Part shown: piece by piece, positions 1 to 6,350 of the stretch | Numbering within the stretch: position 1 is the first letter of the stretch | How the letters are laid out: each line of letters opens with the position of its first letter | Assembly: GCF_001274945.1 (NCBI RefSeq) | Contig: NZ_LILB01000005.1 | Location: forward strand, 453,296-517,295 | Direction of reading: 5' to 3' | DNA from: Viridibacillus arvi | Lineage (GTDB): Bacteria > Bacillota > Bacilli > Bacillales_A > Planococcaceae | Length of the DNA: 64,000 nt | Program-made: the position numbers and the translations under genes | Notes under the pieces: model-generated | Seen by the model: only the letters and a program-made list of their open reading frames with translations | Told to the model about the DNA's origin: nothing | Database searches by the model: none

Positions 1-526
1 TATAGTCCATAACATAAAACACGATATCTGCTAAATGAAGTGCTGATTCAGTTGACATACGATGAGCATCATCCGTCGAGTCTACTCCTGGAGTATCCAT
101 TACTGTTACGCCATCAGGTAGAACTGATTTTGAATGGCCGATTTCAATTTGCGATACGAGCGCTCCATTTTTAGCGAAGGCCTTGACTGTTTTAATATCA
201 TAATCCCCAGTGAATTTCACTGGATCTTGTCCTGTTAAATAGGCAATTGCGTAATCGCTTTCAGATTTATGTACTTTAACAACGTTTGCACTCGTAGGTA
301 TTGGACTAGAGGGTAATAGCTGATCTCCTGTTAATGCGTTAATCATGCTCGATTTCCCTGCAGAGAAATGGCCAGCAAAGCCAATCATATATTCTTTATT
401 TAATAGTTTATTTGCAAAAAGCGTCGTTTTTTGCAAACGCTCCTCATCTGCGTTATTTTTGTAAATCAAATATTGCATTGCTGTTTGCTTTAATAATTGT
501 TGAAGTTGCTGATCAAATACTGTCAT
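1..526 (-). CDS. dynA: dynamin-like GTPase, N-terminal part (cut by window edge)
   Basis: Only the first 175 or so residues are present; the gene runs off the left edge. The visible part carries a dynamin-family G domain: a P-loop GHFSAGKSS near residue 52, a switch-type threonine in PIPTSA, and the G3 motif DTPG before residue 160. Bacterial dynamins of the DynA (YpbR) type bind membranes and act in membrane fusion and repair under stress. The N-terminal residues before the P-loop (QQLLKQT, IYKN) are of the kind seen in DynA. An AAAGGAG ribosome site lies upstream of the ATG at 526. Symbol by similarity; the second G domain that would confirm DynA lies outside the window. Confidence 0.8.
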   Translation of the reverse strand, partial: MTVFDQQLQQLLKQTAMQYLIYKNNADEERLQKTTLFANKLLNKEYMIGFAGHFSAGKSSMINALTGDQLLPSSPIPTSANVVKVHKSESDYAIAYLTGQDPVKFTGDYDIKTVKAFAKNGALVSQIEIGHSKSVLPDGVTVMDTPGVDSTDDAHRMSTESALHLADIVFYVMDY

Positions 527-596
527 GAAAGGCTTTAACTCCTTTAATATGTAATAAACTCATTCTAACATGTAGAAGGAAAACGACAAACAAAAA

Positions 597-622
597 AATC
601 CTCCCAATTACGGGAGGATTTT
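597..622. terminator. bidirectional hairpin terminator
   Basis: AATCCTCCC-AATTAC-GGGAGGATT forms a 9-bp stem. Towards the minus strand it is followed by T-rich sequence and directly follows the small gene at 627-716. It separates that gene from the dynamin gene. Confidence 0.7.
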
Positions 623-626
623 GTCG

Positions 627-716
627 TTATTTTAAATGTGCGGTTGTTTGAGTGAAAACATATTTACTAACTGCACCGTAGATTAATACTGTAGCTCCAA
701 TAAATGCAAATATCAC
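627..716 (-). CDS. 29-aa single-span membrane peptide, candidate Fur-regulated gene
   Basis: A GTG-initiated frame of 29 codons encodes a peptide beginning MIFAFIGATVLIYGAVSKYV and ending in a short polar tail (FTQTTAHLK). The first 20 residues would form one membrane span. A good ribosome site AAGGGAG sits 8 nt before the GTG. The gene is followed at once by a hairpin terminator, so it looks like a complete monocistronic unit. A TATACT box at 746-751 and two Fur-box-like sequences at 758-807 precede it on the same strand. I do not recognise the peptide. Small Fur-repressed proteins (FbpA, FbpB, FbpC) are known in B. subtilis, but no homology is claimed here. Confidence 0.55.
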   Translation of the reverse strand: MIFAFIGATVLIYGAVSKYVFTQTTAHLK

Positions 717-745
717 TTTGACCGCTCCCTTTTATTTGATCGTTA

Positions 746-807
746 AGTATATGTAATGAATATGAAAATCATTCTCATCTATCTTAATGATAATGAAAAT
801 CATCCTC
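746..807 (-). promoter_or_regulatory. two Fur-box-like operators and a -10 box
   Basis: Bases 758-776 match the 19-bp Fur consensus GATAATGATAATCATTATC at 15 positions, and bases 789-807 match at 16. Both also match the 7-1-7 form (TGATAAT-N-ATTATCA) at 12 of 14 positions. On the minus strand a TATACT -10 box lies at 746-751, so the proximal Fur site would cover the -35/spacer region of the small gene. The -35 is weak. The plus-strand cheX starts 76 bp away on the other side and could also be affected. Confidence 0.6.
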
Positions 808-882
808 TTCGTCAAGTATTAATTCAATTTTTTAAACTCGCATGTTATTATAGAAATAAAGTCACGTATCGGGAGTGTTTAA

Positions 883-1341
883 ATGAGTACTTCTATTCAA
901 ATACAAGCCGTCTTGAACGGTACTATAAACGCACTAAAATCAGTTATTCCTTATAAAATTCAAGTATCATCTCCAACTATTACATCAGACCCTTACGAAC
1001 AAAATGAAATTGGTGTGCTAATAGGCATGGTTGGTGATTTGAAAGGACGAATCATAATCGATTCAACACCTGAAACATTTAGTGCAATCGGCGGAGGTAT
1101 GTATGGGATGACATTAGAAGGCGCCATGCTAGAATCCTTTACAGGTGAATTCGGTAATATGATTGCTGGTAACTTATGTACGTTTGCTGCAGAAAAAGAA
1201 TTGGATTTAGATATTACACCTCCAACTGTTATGGTCGGACATACAAAATTATACGGTTTCCAACATGCTTTTAAGCTACCTGTAACAATTGATAACATTG
1301 GTAAACTAATCATCTTATTAACTATAGATACAAATGAATAG
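883..1341 (+). CDS. cheX: CheX-family chemotaxis CheY-P phosphatase
   Basis: This 152-residue protein has the length and fold signature of the CheC/CheX/FliY phosphatase family, which removes phosphate from CheY. The active-site motif is visible once: S-x3-E-x2-N (SFTGEFGN), then AGN, then a proline about 21 residues on (ITPP). The ribosome site GGGAGTG precedes ATG 883. The gene stands alone between the small Fur-associated gene and the oxidase operon, with no other chemotaxis gene next to it. A strong terminator follows. Distinguishing CheX from CheC rests on the single active-site helix and short length. Confidence 0.85.
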   Translation: MSTSIQIQAVLNGTINALKSVIPYKIQVSSPTITSDPYEQNEIGVLIGMVGDLKGRIIIDSTPETFSAIGGGMYGMTLEGAMLESFTGEFGNMIAGNLCTFAAEKELDLDITPPTVMVGHTKLYGFQHAFKLPVTIDNIGKLIILLTIDTNE

Positions 1342-1347
1342 TATTTA

Positions 1348-1388
1348 AGTGTCTTGTTCAATGAATTGAGCTAGACGCTTTTTTTTGC
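1348..1388 (+). terminator. cheX terminator
   Basis: AGTGTCT and AGACGCT form a 7-bp stem (one G-T pair), with an inner partly paired region, followed by eight T residues. It lies 7 nt after the cheX stop codon. Confidence 0.7.
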
Positions 1389-1477
1389 CCCAATATATTA
1401 GCATACCTATTTTTCCTTCAAAATTTCTACAATATTTTATGTCTTTTCACACTTCATTCACATTTCACGTGTTTTAG

Positions 1478-1520
1478 TGTGATATTTATCACATCCCACT
1501 AAAGCTTATTTTTATATGAT
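1478..1520 (+). promoter_or_regulatory. FNR-type operator and promoter of the ba3 oxidase operon
   Basis: TGTGATATTTATCACA at 1478-1493 is a perfect palindrome of the form TGTGA-N6-TCACA, the B. subtilis Fnr consensus. A TATGAT -10 box at 1515-1520 predicts a start near 1527, which puts the palindrome centre at about -41.5, the classical class II activator position. No good -35 is present, as expected for an activator-dependent promoter. The downstream genes encode a terminal oxidase. Confidence 0.7.
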
Positions 1521-1568
1521 GAACACATGGTATTAAAGATTTATTCAATTGATAAGGGAGGGTTCAAT

Positions 1569-1691
1569 ATGGCTAACAAAAATCATTCCGACGGCGATTT
1601 AAAAGGAACTTTTTACTTAGTTATGGCATTAGGGGTCTTTATAGTTGTAGTTTGGGGTCTTTGTTTTGGACTATTTCTTGATCGCTTTTAA
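1569..1691 (+). CDS. ba3-type cytochrome c oxidase subunit IIa
   Basis: This 40-residue protein has a short polar N terminus (MANKNHSDGDLKGTFY), one hydrophobic span of about 22 residues, and a FLDRF C terminus. That is the pattern of the single-helix subunit IIa of ba3-type (B-family) heme-copper oxidases, which supplies the membrane helix missing from subunit II. A strong ribosome site (AGGGAGGG) precedes ATG 1569. It is the first gene of a three-gene operon, 23 nt upstream of subunit II. Confidence 0.85.
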   Translation: MANKNHSDGDLKGTFYLVMALGVFIVVVWGLCFGLFLDRF

Positions 1692-1714
1692 ACTGAAAGA
1701 AGGAAGGGAAAATT

Positions 1715-2197
1715 ATGCATCTTCATAAATACGAAAAGTATTGGCTTGCATTCGGTGTTGGCTCACTTATAGTGTTCTTATTAATTACTGGTATCATGGC
1801 CTTTCATAACGGCAGCCACCCACCAAGTGCAAAAAATACGATTAATTACGAAAAAGTAGATGAAATCGCTCCATTCAATAACCCAGGTGTCCATAAAGTG
1901 GAGGGAAAAGATTGGGATTATGAAGCCGTTGTAGTTGCTTCAGCATTTTACTATGATCCTCCTATTTTAGAAGTACCTGTTGGCGCTAAAGTTAAATTCA
2001 TCGCAACTTCAAAGGATGTTGTACATGGTTTCGAGGTTGCTGGTACAAATATTAATATGATGTTAGAACCTGGATACATTTCAGAATATGTAACAACCGT
2101 TGATAAAGTTGGCGAGTATTTAATCGTTTGTAATGAGTATTGTGGTGTAGGTCATGCTCAAATGCATTCTATGCTTAAGGTGGTGGAACCAAAATGA
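1715..2197 (+). CDS. ba3-type cytochrome c oxidase subunit II (CuA protein)
   Basis: This 160-residue protein has one N-terminal membrane helix (about residues 12-32) and an extracytoplasmic cupredoxin domain. The CuA ligands are visible: a His near 107 (DVVHGF), then Cys139, Cys143, His147 and Met150 in CNEYCGVGHAQM. It passes electrons from cytochrome c to subunit I. It is short and has one helix, as in ba3 oxidases, and lacks the fused cytochrome c domain of caa3 enzymes. The stop overlaps the start of subunit I (ATGA at 2194-2197), indicating translational coupling. Confidence 0.92.
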   Translation: MHLHKYEKYWLAFGVGSLIVFLLITGIMAFHNGSHPPSAKNTINYEKVDEIAPFNNPGVHKVEGKDWDYEAVVVASAFYYDPPILEVPVGAKVKFIATSKDVVHGFEVAGTNINMMLEPGYISEYVTTVDKVGEYLIVCNEYCGVGHAQMHSMLKVVEPK

Positions 2198-3915
2198 GTC
2201 AAGCATTAGCTAATAAATCCAAAGCAGCTGTAAATAAACAAAACATTGTTGGGAAGGTTTCCAATAAAGTTAATGATTTAATGCAAGTAAATCGTAAAGA
2301 TTCAAAAATAGCCATGGCTCATATTTATGTAGCTATGATCGCTCTTTTATTAGGTGGAACTGCTGGTCTTTTACAAGTACTTGTTCGATCTGGCGAATTT
2401 AAATTACCATGGGGCATTGGTTATTACCAAGTTCTAACTGTCCACGGTGTTTTATTGGGCTTAATATTAACGACATTCTTCATATATGGATTCCAAATTG
2501 CTGCTGTTAGTCGTACTTCAGGTGCATTATCAGCAAAACAACGTCTACTTTGCTGGATCGGCTTCTGGACTATGACTACTGGTACTGCAATGGCATCAGC
2601 TATGGTGCTATTAAATGAAGCATCAGTTCTTTATACGTTCTATGCGCCGTTGCAAGCGCACTGGATTTTCTATTTAGGCTTAACATTAGTAGTTGTAGGT
2701 TCTTGGATTGGAGGTCTTGGCCAAGCACTACGATGGATGCAATGGCGAAAAGAAAACAAAGGTCAAACTTCTCCTTTACTATCATTTATGGTCGTTTGTA
2801 ACAACTTAATGTGGTTTGTAGCAACAATTGGTGTAGCTTCAGAAGTACTATTCCAACTACTTCCATGGTCATTAGGTTTAGTAGAACGTGTTGATATTCT
2901 CTTATCCCGTACTCTTTTCTGGTCATTTGGTCATGCACTTGTTTACTTCTGGTTATTACCTGCCTATATGATTTGGTATGTAGTTGTTCCTAAAGTAATT
3001 GGTGGCAAAATTTTCTCTGATGCATTATCTCGTTTATCATTTATTATGTTCGTATTGTTCTCAGTTCCTGTAGGTCTTCATCACCAATTAACTGAACCTG
3101 GTGTTGACGGATCATGGAAATTCTTACAAGTAATTTTAACTATGATGGTTGTTATCCCTTCACTATTAACTGCTTTTTCTCTATTCGCTACATTTGAAAT
3201 ACGTGGTAGAGCATTAGGTGGTAAAGGCGTATTCGGTTGGTTGAAACAATTACCTTGGGGAGATGCTCGATTCTTTGTACCATTCCTAGGTATGTTAGTA
3301 TTCATCCCAGGAGGAGCAGGCGGTATCGTCAATGCTTCTTACCAGATGAACCAGTTAATCCACAATACAATTTGGGTAACAGGTCACTTCCATTTAACAG
3401 TTGCTACAGCCGTTGTATTAACTTTCTTTGGCGCTTGTTATTGGTTAGTACCTCACTTAACTGGTCGTACATTAACTAAAGAAATGAATAGATTAGGTAT
3501 TATTCAAGCAATCGTTTGGGTAGTTGGTATGGGTATCATGTCAAGTGCAATGCACGTAGCTGGTTTACTCGGCGCACCACGACGTTCTGCATTCTCTGAT
3601 TACGGCGGTGCTGATATTGCTAGTACATGGGTATCTTATCAAATTGCACAAGCTGTAGGTGGCACGCTTCTATTCATCGGTATTCTGTTATTCCTTTATA
3701 TTTTTGTGAAACTTTGCTGGTTCGCACCTAAAGGTCAAGAAGAATTCCCGATAGCAGAAGTCGCTCCAAACGCAGAAAAAACTCCAGCAATTTTAGAGAA
3801 CTTTAAACTTTGGATAGTGATTCTTGTTGCACTAGTATTAATCGCGTACAGCTTCCCAATCTTTGATATTATCTCAAATGCACCGTTGGGATCTAAGGGA
3901 TATAAACTCTGGTAA
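2194..3915 (+). CDS. ba3-type cytochrome c oxidase subunit I
   Basis: This 573-residue, 13-helix heme-copper oxidase subunit is the catalytic site that reduces oxygen to water and pumps protons. Visible metal ligands are a His near 84 (TVHGVLLG), the CuB region SFGHALVYFWLLPAY near 245, the paired GLHHQ near 295, and GHFHL near 394, which holds the two heme ligands. In the HALVYFWLLPAY stretch the Tyr is 4 residues after the His, as in B-family enzymes. The E of the K-channel family differs from A-type enzymes. Last gene of the operon, followed by a strong terminator. Confidence 0.93.
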   Translation: MSQALANKSKAAVNKQNIVGKVSNKVNDLMQVNRKDSKIAMAHIYVAMIALLLGGTAGLLQVLVRSGEFKLPWGIGYYQVLTVHGVLLGLILTTFFIYGFQIAAVSRTSGALSAKQRLLCWIGFWTMTTGTAMASAMVLLNEASVLYTFYAPLQAHWIFYLGLTLVVVGSWIGGLGQALRWMQWRKENKGQTSPLLSFMVVCNNLMWFVATIGVASEVLFQLLPWSLGLVERVDILLSRTLFWSFGHALVYFWLLPAYMIWYVVVPKVIGGKIFSDALSRLSFIMFVLFSVPVGLHHQLTEPGVDGSWKFLQVILTMMVVIPSLLTAFSLFATFEIRGRALGGKGVFGWLKQLPWGDARFFVPFLGMLVFIPGGAGGIVNASYQMNQLIHNTIWVTGHFHLTVATAVVLTFFGACYWLVPHLTGRTLTKEMNRLGIIQAIVWVVGMGIMSSAMHVAGLLGAPRRSAFSDYGGADIASTWVSYQIAQAVGGTLLFIGILLFLYIFVKLCWFAPKGQEEFPIAEVAPNAEKTPAILENFKLWIVILVALVLIAYSFPIFDIISNAPLGSKGYKLW

Positions 3916-3953
3916 ATATATTAATCACAATACCCGATATAAGGATAAAAAAT

Positions 3954-3998
3954 ACCCCCGTAAAACGGACACTTACTAGTCCACTTTACGGGGGTTCT
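3954..3998 (+). terminator. terminator of the oxidase operon
   Basis: ACCCCCGTAAA and TTTACGGGGGT form an 11-bp stem, with an inner GGAC/GTCC helix in the loop. A T-rich stretch follows after a few bases. It lies 38 nt after the subunit I stop. Confidence 0.8.
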
Positions 3999-4118
3999 AT
4001 GTTTTTTATATAAATAGTTCAGATAATTAGAGCATCCATAAAATCAGTTATTAGCAAATCTAATTTAACCTAACAAAGATATAAAAACCATTTTCCCTTA
4101 TATATTACCAAGACCAAA

Positions 4119-5273
4119 TTAACATAACGGACTAACTGCCTGAATTAAAACAACACACATATCATCCGGTTGATCATGTTGTAATGCTTTAGGCATTACA
4201 ATATCAATTGGTTCTATTACTTCACAATCTACCCAGCGCTCCGAAATGGCTTCTTTTATTGCATCCAACCCGTCATTCTCTTCATTATCAAGAGATTCCA
4301 TCACACCATCAGTAAAAATCAGAAGCTGAACTCTCTCATTGTAATGAACAATATCTTTACTTATTTTCATTTCATTAAAAAAACCAACTGGACAAGATCC
4401 TTTCGAAAGAGATACCACTTTTTCATCATCAACATAGGCAAAGCCAGGTGGGTGACCTGCGTTAACGTACTCTACTGTCTTTTCCTTCGTGTCAATAATC
4501 ATATAAATGGCTGTAAAATAATAATGCACAGGGTTTTCTTTTTTATTAAGTATGTTCATCCACCTGTTTAACTCAACGATAATTGCTTCTGGATCAGTAT
4601 TCTTACGAATGGCATCTCGTAGTACAGAAGAAATATACATACAAACAAGAGAAGCTGAAATACCGTGTCCCATCATATCTAAAATAATTACCCCATACCG
4701 ATTTTCATCTATCCGTTGCCAATAATACATATCACCTGCAAGCTTGTTTGCAGGTAGATATGATGCTTTTATCATTAGTTGTTCATTGATAATTGGCTCA
4801 CTTAATAAACTACTTTGTACTTGCATCGATAAATCCAGTTCGTCTCTGAGCTTTTTATCTTGTTCTTTATGCCAATCTTTCTCATACTTTAAACGAAGAC
4901 CAACTCGTATTCTTGCAAGTAAATCAATTTTATTGATGGGTTTCATTATGTAATCTATTCCACCTACACCGAGTGCCTCCGCTACCTTATTCGAGTCTTC
5001 CAATGCAGTCACAAAAATAACTGGGATATCCTTCAAATGGGGAATATTCTGCAAGCGTCGGCAAGCTTCAATGCCATCCATTTCCGGCATCATTATATCA
5101 AGAAGTATAATGTCTACTTCTGTTTCTTTTGGATATTCTTGATCAGCCCCTAAATAGTCAAACATTTCTTGGGCTGATGAAAGTGAACGGAAATCGTTAT
5201 ACCCTGCGCGTTTTAGTATATTTTCAACTAAAAAAAGGTTTACTTGGTTATCATCCACGATTAAAATCGTCAT
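4119..5273 (-). CDS. response regulator with PP2C/SpoIIE phosphatase output (RsbY-like)
   Basis: The 384-residue protein starts with a CheY-like receiver (residues 1-125; acidic pair VDD at 7-8, acceptor Asp59 in LLDIMMPEMDG, Lys in MKPINK). It ends with a PP2C-type serine phosphatase domain of the RsbU/SpoIIE class (about 180-380; GDMYYW, MMGHG, NAGHPPG, TDGVME), the metal-binding motifs being present. Such proteins dephosphorylate an anti-anti-sigma factor. It forms a same-strand cluster with a CheR-type methyltransferase and a hybrid kinase, which is the make-up of RsbY-RsbM-RsbK in the B. cereus group, where the output is SigB activation. No rsbV, rsbW or sigB gene is adjacent, so the target is inferred. 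AAAGGGGC ribosome site before ATG 5273. Confidence 0.85.
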   Translation of the reverse strand: MTILIVDDNQVNLFLVENILKRAGYNDFRSLSSAQEMFDYLGADQEYPKETEVDIILLDIMMPEMDGIEACRRLQNIPHLKDIPVIFVTALEDSNKVAEALGVGGIDYIMKPINKIDLLARIRVGLRLKYEKDWHKEQDKKLRDELDLSMQVQSSLLSEPIINEQLMIKASYLPANKLAGDMYYWQRIDENRYGVIILDMMGHGISASLVCMYISSVLRDAIRKNTDPEAIIVELNRWMNILNKKENPVHYYFTAIYMIIDTKEKTVEYVNAGHPPGFAYVDDEKVVSLSKGSCPVGFFNEMKISKDIVHYNERVQLLIFTDGVMESLDNEENDGLDAIKEAISERWVDCEVIEPIDIVMPKALQHDQPDDMCVVLIQAVSPLC

Positions 5274-5460
5274 TCTTTTAGCCCCTTTAGCTTATGAATC
5301 CTACTCCGCCCATAAGTACTTAACAATTCATGATTTATATCAATCTAAATCTTGCTTTTGTTTGGGGGAGTTTCTATTGTTGTTTACTTATAATCAATTG
5401 TTTTAATTATAATATATTTTACCTTTTATTCGGCTCCGCTAAACATTTTCTCAACAAACA

Positions 5461-5480
5461 AGGGCCGCTTCTGCGACCCT
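5461..5480 (-). terminator. hairpin after the CheR-type gene
   Basis: On the minus strand AGGGTCGC-AGAA-GCGGCCCT is an 8-bp stem with a tetraloop, followed by TTGTTTGTT. It lies between the methyltransferase stop (5487) and the PP2C gene, so that gene may need its own promoter. Confidence 0.6.
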
Positions 5481-5486
5481 GAGTTG

Positions 5487-6320
5487 TTATATTTTTCGAT
5501 AAATATTCTCTTGACTTGCTATCTCCTTATATTTTTCGGAGAAAACAGATGAACGTAATGTTTCTTTACTGCCTATACCGATAAAACCATCGTGGCAAAG
5601 GCTATCGTAAAACAACTGATTCACACTATTTTGTAGTTCACCCGTAAAATATATCATGACATTACGGCAAATAATAACATGAAATTCATTAAATGAGCCG
5701 TCTGTAACCAAATTATGTTGAAAGAATACAATATTTTTCAATAAATTTGCATCTAAGTAGGCATTTTGATAATCAGTCGAATAATACTTCGAAAACTCTT
5801 GTTTACCACCTGCAGCCAAATAATTTTTGGTATATGATTGCATCTGATTTAATGGTAAAATGCCTTCTTTAGCTTGTAATATCACTTTTTCATTTATGTC
5901 TGTGGCATATATTTTTGTACGATCATAAAGCCCTTCCTCTTTTAGCAATATGGCCATAGAAAAAACTTCTTCACCAGTTGAACAACCTGCATGCCAAATA
6001 CGTATTGTAGGAAATTCTTTAAGAAACGGTACAACTTTTAATCGAAAAGCATTGAAAAATTCTGGGTCTCGAAACATTTCAGTAACATGTATAGAAAAGT
6101 CATCTATTAACTTTTCGACAAACCCTTTTTCATATAAAACCTTTTCTATCAAAGAGCTAATTTTCTCCATCTTCTCTTGTCTCATTCGATTGATAATTCT
6201 TCTTTTAATCGAAGAACGCATATACTTTTGAAAGTCAAAACCCGAAACACTATAAACAGCTTGAAGTAACAAATCAATTTCAATATTCTCTTTTTCTTCG
6301 GTAGTTAATAAGTCTTTCAC
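5487..6320 (-). CDS. CheR-type SAM-dependent methyltransferase (RsbM-like)
   Basis: The 277-residue protein has the two-part CheR layout: a helical N-terminal domain (about 1-80) and a Rossmann methyltransferase domain with WHAGCSTGEEVFSMA (SAM loop), YATDIN, and ICRNVMIYF. CheR enzymes methylate glutamates in coiled-coil signalling proteins. It lies 30 nt after a hybrid kinase gene rather than near chemoreceptors, and the window has a second CheR (58547-59317) in the position of the chemotaxis enzyme. This copy is therefore probably dedicated to the kinase, as RsbM is to RsbK in B. cereus. Both proteins keep CSTGEE and CRNVMIYF but otherwise diverge. Confidence 0.85.
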   Translation of the reverse strand: MKDLLTTEEKENIEIDLLLQAVYSVSGFDFQKYMRSSIKRRIINRMRQEKMEKISSLIEKVLYEKGFVEKLIDDFSIHVTEMFRDPEFFNAFRLKVVPFLKEFPTIRIWHAGCSTGEEVFSMAILLKEEGLYDRTKIYATDINEKVILQAKEGILPLNQMQSYTKNYLAAGGKQEFSKYYSTDYQNAYLDANLLKNIVFFQHNLVTDGSFNEFHVIICRNVMIYFTGELQNSVNQLFYDSLCHDGFIGIGSKETLRSSVFSEKYKEIASQENIYRKI

Positions 6321-6350
6321 AATAATCCCTTTCTAAGCCTGTTCGATTAA

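Noticed and set aside
756-956. Plus-strand frame across the Fur-like sites
   Set aside because: Overlaps operators and the start of cheX in another frame and has no ribosome site.
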